Both the position numbers and the translations under genes were made by a program. The notes beneath the pieces are model-generated. The model was not told the origin of the DNA. It saw only the letters and a program-made list of their open reading frames with translations, and did not search any database. Positions 1-4,670 of a DNA stretch of 13,900 nt are shown piece by piece; the first letter of the stretch is position 1; every line of letters begins with the position of its first letter. This stretch comes from Microbacteriaceae bacterium (lineage in GTDB: Bacteria > Actinomycetota > Actinomycetes > Actinomycetales > Microbacteriaceae), in the NCBI GenBank assembly GCA_017744755.1, contig JAGIAU010000034.1, forward strand, positions 1-13,900. Reading direction: 5' to 3'.

Positions 1-124
1 GCTCTACGACGAGCAGAACGAGGGCCCGTACTTCCTCTGGCTCGGCGTCGGCACGCTCGCGCTCGCCGGCGTGACGCTCGCGATCACGCCGTGGGTGCTG
101 CGCCTCATGAAGGGCGTCCGCTGA
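1..124 (+). CDS. C-terminal end of a probable POT-family peptide MFS transporter (partial)
   Basis: The window opens inside this gene. Forty codons in the frame starting at base 2 are visible, ending in TGA at 122-124. The tail reads LYDEQNEGPYFLWLGVG, then a hydrophobic stretch, then WVLRLMKGVR. This is one complete membrane helix preceded by a short acidic and aromatic loop. A last helix ending in a basic RLM-GVR tail is typical of proton-coupled oligopeptide transporters (POT/PTR family, DtpT-like) in Gram-positive bacteria. Such proteins sit in the cytoplasmic membrane and import di- and tripeptides with protons. The family call rests on this tail alone and comes from recognition, so another major-facilitator protein is possible. 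The stop overlaps or abuts the next gene, which suggests cotranscription. Confidence 0.55.
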   Translation, partial: LYDEQNEGPYFLWLGVGTLALAGVTLAITPWVLRLMKGVR

Positions 125-711
125 GCGGCCCTGGCCCCCTGAGCGAGCGGAGCGAGTCGAAGGGCGAGTCGAAGGGCTTCCTGCACCGCCTCGCGAACAC
201 CCTCGACGCCGGCGACTCGCTCCTCGAGGGCACGTTCTGCCTGATCATGGTGATCGGCGCGACGAGCGCCGTCCGCACGGCCTGGGGCGAGGACCTGAGC
301 GCGGACGACGCGCTGTGGACGGCCTGGCTGCTCGTCGGCGCCTGGGCGGTCATCGACGCGGGCTTCGTCGTCGTGAGCGATGTCTTCCGGCAGGGCCGCG
401 CGCGCCTCGCGGCGCGGCAGGCGGGAGAACGCCCTCCGCGCGTCGCGGTCGCGCGCGACGTCTGGACGGCCGCGCTCGCCTCCCTGTGCATGACGGTGCT
501 CGTGGCGCTGCCGGCGCTCGCGCCGTTCTGGTGGCCGGGCGACTCGGGGATCGAGCTGTGGGCGTCGAACGCGATCGCGATCGCGACGCTCTACTGGCTC
601 GGCTGGTTCTGGGCGCGCTGGACCGACTTCCCGCGCTGGCTGTGCGGCGCGGGCCTCGCGCTCATCGGCCTGATCGCCGTCGCGGTGACGGTGCTGCTCG
701 GGGTGGCGTAG
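91..711 (+). CDS. Small polytopic membrane protein, function unknown (VIT1/CCC1-like resemblance)
   Basis: Up to 206 residues with about five hydrophobic segments, near residues 45-64, 77-97, 124-147, 157-177 and 183-206 counted from GTG 91. The segment LHRLANTLDAGDSLLEG followed by FCLIMVIGATSAVRTAW resembles the N-terminal part of a small bacterial membrane-protein family sometimes annotated as VIT1/CCC1-related. That similarity is from memory and no transport residues can be shown. The start is uncertain. GTG at 91 is the only ATG/GTG/TTG start that keeps the conserved-looking beginning, but it overlaps the transporter by 34 bp and lacks a clear ribosome site. CTG at 121 would overlap the upstream stop as CTGA and has AAGGG at 110-114 six bases ahead. 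ATG 247 would delete the first membrane segment. Residues about 16-29 (PLSERSESKGESKG) are encoded by a repeat. Confidence 0.6.
   Translation: MGAAPHEGRPLSGPGPLSERSESKGESKGFLHRLANTLDAGDSLLEGTFCLIMVIGATSAVRTAWGEDLSADDALWTAWLLVGAWAVIDAGFVVVSDVFRQGRARLAARQAGERPPRVAVARDVWTAALASLCMTVLVALPALAPFWWPGDSGIELWASNAIAIATLYWLGWFWARWTDFPRWLCGAGLALIGLIAVAVTVLLGVA
136..176 (+). repeat. REP-like GAGCGAGCGGAGCGAGTCGAAGGG element with a 12-bp tandem duplication
   Basis: Bases 136-164 run from CCCCTGAGC through GAGCGGAGCGAG to GTCGAAGGG. The outer CCCT and AGGG ends are complementary, with purine-rich GAGC/AGCGAG units between. The last 12 bases, CGAGTCGAAGGG at 153-164, are repeated exactly at 165-176. The two copies encode the in-frame peptide ESKG-ESKG. 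Elements of the form CCCTGAGC...GTCGAAGGG are, from memory, widespread short dispersed repeats in high-GC bacteria, usually intergenic. Here the element sits inside or at the very 5' end of the membrane-protein gene, which explains why its N-terminus is hard to define. That it is genomically dispersed cannot be tested from one window. Confidence 0.6.
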
Positions 712-723
712 CAGGATGATGGC

Positions 724-1062
724 GTGAGCAACCCGAAGCGACGTCCCGTCGAATACCAGCGGAACGCGCTCGCGCCCGGCCTGCTCGCCGCGCTCGTCTG
801 CCTGGTCGCCGCGTTCCTCACCGGCTGGGAGGGGAACATGGTGTTCCGCTACGCCATCGCGATCCTCGCCGTGATCTGCGCGTGGTTCGCCATCCAGGCC
901 CGGCGGTGGTGGTGGCTCGCCGTCTACGTGCCGATCATCGTGGTCTGGAACCCCGTGCTGCCGTTCCAGTTCAGCGGACCGGTCTGGATGGCCGGGCACA
1001 TCGTCGCGGGCGCCGGCTTCCTCATCGCCGGCATGCTCCTCAAGTCGCCGCGGGCGGCGTAG
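724..1062 (+). CDS. DUF6804-like small membrane protein
   Basis: A 112-residue protein with four predicted membrane helices, roughly at residues 15-33, 39-57, 62-80 and 88-107. It contains the aromatic motif RRWWWLAVYVP, then WNPVLPFQFSGPVW. The Ala-Trp-Phe-Ala-x-Gln-Ala-Arg-x-Trp-Trp-Trp signature and the WNP-PF loop match my recollection of the DUF6804 family found in Microbacteriaceae and other bacteria, whose function is unknown. The GTG start at 724 has AGGA at 713-716 at good spacing. The gene follows the previous one by only 12 bases on the same strand, so the two are probably cotranscribed. Nothing in the sequence suggests an enzymatic active site. Confidence 0.7.
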   Translation: MSNPKRRPVEYQRNALAPGLLAALVCLVAAFLTGWEGNMVFRYAIAILAVICAWFAIQARRWWWLAVYVPIIVVWNPVLPFQFSGPVWMAGHIVAGAGFLIAGMLLKSPRAA

Positions 1063-1063
1063 C

Positions 1064-1102
1064 GGCGGTGCGGACACGCGAGCTCAGGCCTGCGGCACCG
1101 CC
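1064..1102. terminator. Possible bidirectional hairpin between convergent genes
   Basis: GGCGGTGC at 1064-1071 is perfectly complementary to GCACCGCC at 1095-1102, separated by 23 bases that include the palindrome CAGGCCTG at 1085-1092. It lies just after the stop of the DUF6804-like gene and covers the last codons of the convergent membrane-protein gene. There is no T-tract on either strand, so it is at most a weak or U-less terminator. In such GC-rich DNA an 8-bp stem can arise by chance. Confidence 0.3.
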
Positions 1103-2112
1103 ACGTACTGCAGGACGACTGTCGCGGAGAAGCCCTCGGAGGGACGGAAGCGCAGCAGGGTCGCCTCGGCGAGCGGGATGTCGGCCGTCGTGACGGCGAG
1201 GCCCGCGGCCGCGTCGTCGGCCGTCCAGGTCCCGGTGACGGCGAAGCCGGGCGCATCCGAGTCGAAGCTCATCGAGCCGGCACCGTGCCCCGTGATCGTC
1301 ACGCGGACATGCGTCGCCTCGGACGGGTACCCGTCGATCGGCAGGTCGAGCGCGGCGTCGACGATGAGGTCCTGCGGCTCGCCGATCGTCACCGGCCCGT
1401 CGAGCTCGGCCGGGAGCTTCGGGGAGGGCTGCTCGGTGCCCGGCTGCCCGGGAGCGGGCTCGCCGACCGCGACACCCTGCCCGCCCACCGGGGTGCCGGG
1501 ACCGTACGCCGCCTCGTACACCGCCGTCAGCTCGGGCGAGGCCGCGGCGCTCTGCCCGCAGTAGGCGACGTAGCCGTCGCTGTAGCTGATGAGGAAGGAT
1601 CCGCCGAGGACGTACTGGGTCGCGGAGAAGTCGGCCGCCTGCGCGTCCTGCTGCGTGAGCTCGACGGTCGGACCGGGCTCGCCGCGATAGACGAGGTCGA
1701 CCTGGACCGTGACGCGATCGCCCTCGATGGCGACGACGGTGCCGCGGAACGCGCCCTGGTTCCCGTCGAGCAGCTCGGGGGTGAGCGCCATGCACATCGC
1801 GGCGACGTTCTGCCCCTGGTCGGCGAGCTGCAGCGGCGGCCGCTTCGCGCCGGGGGCGGCCGGGCCGCCGACGCCGCTCGTCAGCACGACCGCCGTCACG
1901 ACGGATGCGGCGGCGACGCCGGCGAGCGCTCCGCCGATGCCCCACCACAGGCCGCGGCGACGCGGCGCGGGATCCGGGGTCTCCGGCTGCGCGTTCTCGA
2001 TGGTCTGCTGGGACATGCGGGCGGTCCTCTCCTGGTCGAAGGCCGGGAGGTCGCGTGCCGGGTCGACCCGGCGGAGCCGGAGCCGGAGCTCGTCGTCGTC
2101 GAAGGTGTTCAT
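1084..2112 (-). CDS. Single-pass membrane protein cotranscribed with an ECF sigma factor; candidate anti-sigma factor
   Basis: A 342-residue protein. Residues 1-53 form a charged cytoplasmic segment (DDDELRLRLRRVDPARDLP is typical of proteins encoded next to ECF sigma genes). One membrane helix lies at about 54-79, and the rest is outside the cell. Residues about 105-205 contain CMALTPELL, FRGTVVAIEGDRVTVQVDLVYRGE and YVAYCGQS. This resembles a small OB/NTR-like beta domain with a probable Cys107-Cys185 disulfide. A Pro/Gly-rich linker at 206-237 leads to a second beta-rich domain (238-342). The ATG overlaps the sigma stop as ATGA, and AAGGGAGG precedes it at good spacing, so the two are translationally coupled. 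The layout suggests a regulator that senses something outside and holds the sigma factor. There is no HxxxCxxC zinc anti-sigma motif, so the role is inference from position and topology. Confidence 0.65.
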   Translation of the reverse strand: MNTFDDDELRLRLRRVDPARDLPAFDQERTARMSQQTIENAQPETPDPAPRRRGLWWGIGGALAGVAAASVVTAVVLTSGVGGPAAPGAKRPPLQLADQGQNVAAMCMALTPELLDGNQGAFRGTVVAIEGDRVTVQVDLVYRGEPGPTVELTQQDAQAADFSATQYVLGGSFLISYSDGYVAYCGQSAAASPELTAVYEAAYGPGTPVGGQGVAVGEPAPGQPGTEQPSPKLPAELDGPVTIGEPQDLIVDAALDLPIDGYPSEATHVRVTITGHGAGSMSFDSDAPGFAVTGTWTADDAAAGLAVTTADIPLAEATLLRFRPSEGFSATVVLQYVAVPQA

Positions 2113-2666
2113 CGGCGCCTCCCTTCACCATCGACATGTCCGCCCGCGACGGCGGTCTTTCCGAGCTCCTCGCGCAGCCGCGCCTTCGCCCGGTGGAGCC
2201 GGATGGACGCGGCGTTCGGCGAGATCGACAGCACACGCCCGATGGCCGCCGCCTCGAGCCCCTCCCACGCCCAGAGGCGCAGCACCTCGGCGTCGGCGGG
2301 TCGCAGTCCCGCGAGCGCGGCGCGGACCGCGGCGCCGTCGTCCGCATCCGAGTCGGCGGGCGAGGGAACGTCCTGCGGCGGGTCGATGGCGGCGATCCGC
2401 GCGGCGAGGCGGTCGCGTCGCCGGGCGGATCGTTCCGCGTTCGCGAGCGTCCGATGCGCGACGCCGAACGCCCACGGCAGCGCCTCCCCCGGCGCCGCCG
2501 GCACCTCCCGGATCCGCCGCCACAGCACGAGCAGCGTGTCCGCGAGGACGTCCTCCGCGGTGTCCGCGTCGGTGCGCCGCGCAAGGAACCGCCGCAGCGG
2601 GTCTGCGACCTCGCCGACGAGCGCGGTGAAGCGTGCGCGAACGCCCGTCTCGTCGATCACGTCCAC
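2109..2666 (-). CDS. ECF-type RNA polymerase sigma factor
   Basis: A 185-residue sigma-70 family regulator of the extracytoplasmic-function group. Sigma region 2 spans about residues 20-80 (LRRFLARRTDADTAEDVLADTLLVLWRR, here in pieces: LRRFLARRTDA, AEDVLADTLLVLWRR, then PWAFGVAHRTLANAERS). It binds core polymerase and the -10 element. Region 4 spans about 113-168 (LRPADAEVLRLWAWEGLEAA, then AIGRVLSISPNAASIRLHRA) and contains the helix-turn-helix for the -35 element. An acidic linker (residues 95-112) joins them. Length is normal for the family. The GTG start at 2666 has only a weak GAGAG upstream, and GTG at 2660 is an alternative. The downstream gene overlaps by 4 bp. The divergent gene begins 75 bp away. 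Autoregulation is plausible because of the promoter-like element just upstream. Confidence 0.9.
   Translation of the reverse strand: MDVIDETGVRARFTALVGEVADPLRRFLARRTDADTAEDVLADTLLVLWRRIREVPAAPGEALPWAFGVAHRTLANAERSARRRDRLAARIAAIDPPQDVPSPADSDADDGAAVRAALAGLRPADAEVLRLWAWEGLEAAAIGRVLSISPNAASIRLHRAKARLREELGKTAVAGGHVDGEGRRR
2135..2165 (-). promoter_or_regulatory. Candidate internal ECF-type promoter (copy 1) upstream of the anti-sigma candidate
   Basis: Read on the minus strand, a GGAAAGACC block is followed by GGACATG with 16 bases between GGAAA and GGACAT. That is the usual spacing between the -35 and -10 boxes of ECF promoters. It lies in the codons for the last residues of the sigma factor, 23 bases upstream of the ATG at 2112, and a ribosome site AAGGGAGG follows it. 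A second copy (24 of 31 bases identical, ungapped) precedes the sigma gene. Function is inferred from the duplication and placement. Confidence 0.35.
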
Positions 2667-2674
2667 GAGACTCT

Positions 2675-2705
2675 CATGTCCGGGATGGACGGAGGTCTTT
2701 CCGGG
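2675..2705 (-). promoter_or_regulatory. Candidate autoregulated ECF-type promoter (copy 2) upstream of the sigma gene
   Basis: On the minus strand, CCGGAAAGACC and CGGACATG are separated as in copy 1 (16 bases between GGAAA and GGACAT). The element ends 8 bases before the GTG at 2666, so a transcript would start at or very near the start codon, giving a leaderless or nearly leaderless mRNA. ECF sigma factors often recognise a GGAA-type -35 box and drive their own operon. The match between this element and the one at 2135-2165 is the main support. Confidence 0.4.
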
Positions 2706-2728
2706 GTCGCGATGTCGGTGGTCGCTCG

Positions 2729-2734
2729 TACTCT
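2729..2734 (+). promoter_or_regulatory. Probable -10 box (TACTCT) of a leaderless promoter
   Basis: TACTCT fits the actinobacterial TANNNT -10 pattern and ends six bases before the ATG at 2741, which would place the transcription start on the A of that ATG. There is no ribosome binding site before the gene, which agrees with leaderless translation. No convincing -35 box is visible. Confidence 0.5.
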
Positions 2735-2740
2735 CTCGGC

Positions 2741-3232
2741 ATGAGCCCGCCGCTCCGCTCCGATGCCCCGACCGACTTCGACTTCGTGATCGGCGACTGG
2801 GACGTGACGCACCGCCGTCTCGCAGAGCGGCTCGTCGGCAGCGACGAATGGATCGAGTTCCCCGGGGAGATGTCGACCCGGCAGATCCTCGGCGGCTACG
2901 GGAACGTCGAGAACAACGTGCTGCACCTGCCCGAGGGCGCCTACCGCGCCGTCGCGCTCCGCTCGTTCGACGCCGCGACCGGGAGCTGGTCGATCTGGTG
3001 GCTCGACGGCCGCTTCCCGGGCCGACTCGACGTCCCTGTCGTCGGCTCCTTCGCGGACGGCGTCGGCACGTTCACCGCCGAGGACGTGCTCGACGGGGTC
3101 CCGATCGTCGTCCGCTTCGTCTGGTCGCGCGTCCATGCGGACGAGCTCCGCTGGGAGCAGGCCTTCTCCGCCGACGCCGGCCAGACCTGGGAGACGAACT
3201 GGACGATGGCGTTCCGCCGTCGACCCGGATGA
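2741..3232 (+). CDS. DUF1579-like cytosolic protein, function unknown
   Basis: A 163-residue soluble protein with no signal peptide or membrane segment. It begins with FDFVIGDWDVTHRRLAERLVG and continues with ILGGYGNVENN, YRAVALRSFDAATGSWSIWW, LDGRFPGRLDVPVVGSF and RWEQAFSADAGQTWETNW. These aromatic beta-strand motifs (F-IG-WDV, LR-FD--TG-W-I-W, DGG-TWE-NW type) recall the DUF1579-like, lipocalin-shaped proteins. The family name is tentative and no catalytic function can be assigned. The ATG at 2741 is chosen because the motif-bearing region starts just after it and a -10 box sits at leaderless distance. Longer in-frame starts upstream (2633) run through the ECF promoter region and the sigma gene start. 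The gene diverges from the ECF sigma operon and converges on the tRNA, whose CCA end lies 5 bp beyond the stop. Confidence 0.75.
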   Translation: MSPPLRSDAPTDFDFVIGDWDVTHRRLAERLVGSDEWIEFPGEMSTRQILGGYGNVENNVLHLPEGAYRAVALRSFDAATGSWSIWWLDGRFPGRLDVPVVGSFADGVGTFTAEDVLDGVPIVVRFVWSRVHADELRWEQAFSADAGQTWETNWTMAFRRRPG

Positions 3233-3237
3233 CGGGA

Positions 3238-3323
3238 TGGTGCGCGAGGCGGGACTTGAACCCGCACGCCCTTGCGAGCACTGGCACCTGAAGCCAGCGT
3301 GTCTGCCATTTCACCACTCGCGC
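3238..3323 (-). tRNA. tRNA-Leu (anticodon CAG)
   Basis: On the minus strand the acceptor arm GCGCGAG (3317-3323) pairs with CTCGCGC (3242-3248), followed by discriminator A and an encoded CCA (3238-3240). The anticodon arm is CTGGC-TTCAGGT-GCCAG, giving anticodon CAG, which reads CUG leucine codons. A long variable arm (TGCTCGCAAGGGCG region), typical of class II leucine tRNAs, and a T arm CGGG-TTCAAGT-CCCG complete the fold. The 86-base length with CCA fits. The gene is divergent from the collagen-like gene and from the fha-pkn cluster. Confidence 0.96.
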
Positions 3324-3328
3324 GCGTC

Positions 3329-3346
3329 GTCCGGTCGAAACCGGAC
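3329..3346 (-). other. Perfect 7-bp hairpin with UUCG loop in the tRNA-Leu leader
   Basis: GTCCGGT and ACCGGAC form a perfect stem around four loop bases; on the minus strand the loop is TTCG. It ends six bases before the tRNA 5' end and lies just downstream of the proposed tRNA -10 box, so it would be part of the precursor leader. It might affect 5' processing or simply be a stable spacer. It has no T-tract on either strand. Confidence 0.5.
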
Positions 3347-3351
3347 ATTCG

Positions 3352-3357
3352 AGGGTA
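3352..3357 (-). promoter_or_regulatory. Probable -10 box of the tRNA-Leu promoter
   Basis: On the minus strand the sequence is TACCCT, a match to TANNNT, about 29 bp upstream of the tRNA 5' end. The transcription start would fall near 3345, within the hairpin. A -35 box is not clear (CTAGCC at 17-bp spacing is weak). Confidence 0.4.
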
Positions 3358-3380
3358 GCACCTCCGGCCGGCGCGGCTAG

Positions 3381-3386
3381 TACGGT
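3381..3386 (+). promoter_or_regulatory. Probable -10 box (TACGGT) of a leaderless promoter for the collagen-like gene
   Basis: TACGGT fits TANNNT and ends seven bases before the ATG at 3394. Transcription would start on or next to the start codon, consistent with the lack of a ribosome site. The box is 23 bp from the divergent tRNA -10 box, so both promoters share one 70-bp gap. Confidence 0.45.
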
Positions 3387-3393
3387 ATTCCGC

Positions 3394-4575
3394 ATGCAGG
3401 GGGCACTTCGGGCGCTGGGCGCCGCCGTCATCTTGAGTGCGCTCGCCCTCGCGGGCTGCGCCGGACCGCAGGGTCCCGTCGGCCCGACGGGGGCCGCGGG
3501 GCCAGCCGGACAGGCGGGACAGGACGGCACGAGCGGCGCCCAGGGACCCGCCGGTCCCGCAGGCCCTGCTGGTCCCGCAGGCCCTGCCGGTCCCGCGGGC
3601 GCCCAAGGTCCCGCGGGGGCGGACGGGGCGCAGGGGCCTGCCGGCGCGACCGGGGCGACCGGCGCCACGGGTCCGGCCGGCGCCACCGGCCCCAGCGGCC
3701 TCCCGGGCATCCCCGGTCTGAACGGCGTGCCCGGCCTCCAGGGGCCTGCCGGTCCGGCCGGCCCCGCCGGGCCGACCGGCCTCCCGGGCTCCGCCGGTCC
3801 AGTCGGCCCGATCGGCGCACCCGGCCCGGCAGGTCCGGCCGGTGCCGACGGCCTCCCGGGCGCACCAGGCATCGACGGCACGAACGGCACCGACGGCGCG
3901 ACCCCGGTCATCACCGCCGAGGCGACCGGCACCGCGAACTGCTCGGGACTCGGCGGCATCAAGATCGTGCTCGGCGCCACGACGAGCTACGTCTGCAACG
4001 GCGCCACCGGCGCGATGGGAGCCCCGGGCACGAACGGCACGGACGGCGCCGCCGGGGCGACCGGCCCCGCCGGTCCCGGCACCGGCCTCGTCAGCGTCTG
4101 GGGCTCCTGCTCCGCCGTCCAGTATGCGCAGTACAGCAGCGGCACCTGGGGCTTCCTCGGCTGCCCGTGGAGCGGCAGCCCCACCGCCGACGAGGTGCCC
4201 AAGGTGTCCGTCAGCCGCGACGACTGGACCGTGCGCTACGACGAGAACCCCGGCGCATACGGGCTCTGGCGCGCCACGTACCAGGCGAACGTGCCCTGCG
4301 ACACCGTCTCCGTGCCATCGCGGCAGGCCCGGTTCTATCTCAAGCAGCAGAGCGGCCTGGACCCGATCCGCTGGTACTACGGACCGTACTCGACCTGCGT
4401 CGGTACGGACCCGTCGCGCCAGAACTTCATGACGGTCTCGATCGACGCCGTGATCCCGTTCACGGATCCGACGAAGTACGCGGACATCGCGGCGTTCATC
4501 CAGACCAACGACGCGTCGATCTCCAACGCGGAGATGGCCGTCAGCGTGACCTGGACGAAGCTCGCCGACGCCTGA
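3394..4575 (+). CDS. Collagen-like (Gly-X-Y) repeat lipoprotein with a C-terminal head domain
   Basis: A 393-residue exported protein. Residues 1-21 form a signal peptide ending in the lipobox LAGC, with Cys22 as the predicted lipidated residue, so the protein should be anchored to the outer face of the membrane. Residues 24-170 are 49 uninterrupted Gly-X-Y triplets, rich in GPA, GAT and GLP, predicted to form a trimeric collagen helix. Residues 171-203 are an insert (PVITAEATGTANC to SYVCNG) with Cys183 and Cys201, followed by a short second run of about nine triplets. Residues 232-393 form an unrecognised head containing four more cysteines at 239, 257, 302 and 335, suggesting two disulfides. 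Bacterial collagen-like proteins often serve as surface stalks in adhesion or interaction. The ligand is unknown. The ATG is supported by the signal peptide and a leaderless -10 box. Confidence 0.85.
   Translation: MQGALRALGAAVILSALALAGCAGPQGPVGPTGAAGPAGQAGQDGTSGAQGPAGPAGPAGPAGPAGPAGAQGPAGADGAQGPAGATGATGATGPAGATGPSGLPGIPGLNGVPGLQGPAGPAGPAGPTGLPGSAGPVGPIGAPGPAGPAGADGLPGAPGIDGTNGTDGATPVITAEATGTANCSGLGGIKIVLGATTSYVCNGATGAMGAPGTNGTDGAAGATGPAGPGTGLVSVWGSCSAVQYAQYSSGTWGFLGCPWSGSPTADEVPKVSVSRDDWTVRYDENPGAYGLWRATYQANVPCDTVSVPSRQARFYLKQQSGLDPIRWYYGPYSTCVGTDPSRQNFMTVSIDAVIPFTDPTKYADIAAFIQTNDASISNAEMAVSVTWTKLADA
3553..3600 (+). repeat. 18-bp tandem repeats within the collagen region
   Basis: GGTCCCGCAGGCCCTGCT at 3553-3570 is followed by the same unit with one base change at 3571-3588 and a partial diverged third unit at 3589-3600. 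Each full unit encodes two GPA triplets. Near-identical in-frame units can expand or contract by slippage, changing stalk length without breaking the frame. Confidence 0.7.
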
Positions 4576-4576
4576 G

Positions 4577-4600
4577 CCGGAGCCCCGGGGCGGCGTCCGG
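4577..4600 (+). terminator. Possible GC-rich hairpin after the collagen-like gene
   Basis: Directly after the stop, CCGGA (4577-4581) pairs with TCCGG (4596-4600), and GCC (4582-4584) pairs with GGC (4592-4594) past a one-base bulge, leaving a seven-base loop. No T-tract follows, so intrinsic termination is uncertain. Confidence 0.35.
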
Positions 4601-4621
4601 GCCACGTGAAGGCCGCTCGGT

Positions 4622-4627
4622 TACCCT
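4622..4627 (+). promoter_or_regulatory. Probable -10 box (TACCCT) of the fha-pstP-rodA-pbpA-pkn operon promoter
   Basis: TACCCT fits TANNNT and lies in the 95-bp gap before fhaA. The start would fall near 4634, giving a leader of about 37 bases that includes AGGAG at 4662-4666, four bases before the GTG of fhaA. No good -35 box is seen. Confidence 0.45.
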
Positions 4628-4670
4628 GGTCCCGGTCACTGGCAGGGCACGCAGAACACACAGGAGCGGC

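Noticed and set aside
1084..2112. Zinc-binding anti-sigma (ZAS) domain in the sigma partner
   Set aside because: The cytoplasmic segment has no histidine or cysteine residues to form HxxxCxxC; both cysteines lie outside the membrane.
1285..3291. Plus-strand 668-codon open frame opposite the sigma operon
   Set aside because: It is antisense to a convincing ECF sigma and coupled partner gene, has Arg-rich composition, and runs into the DUF1579-like gene in the wrong frame and into the tRNA.
3238..3323. tRNA-Leu considered as an attachment site of an integrated element
   Set aside because: No integrase, no direct repeat of the tRNA 3' end, and the unusual gene lies on the tRNA 5' side.
3541..3900. 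Repeat-rich stretch considered as a CRISPR array or minisatellite
   Set aside because: The repeats have an 18- or 9-bp period with no spacers and keep a Gly-X-Y coding frame, so they are explained by the collagen region.
3072..3980. A 302-codon minus-strand open frame across the collagen region that also reads as Gly-Pro-Ala-like repeats and runs through the tRNA
   Set aside because: GGN-CCN-GCN triplets are nearly self-complementary, so the reverse strand automatically gives GP-rich repeats. It has no signal peptide, promoter or ribosome site, and it crosses a tRNA gene. The plus-strand frame has a lipobox and a folded-looking head.
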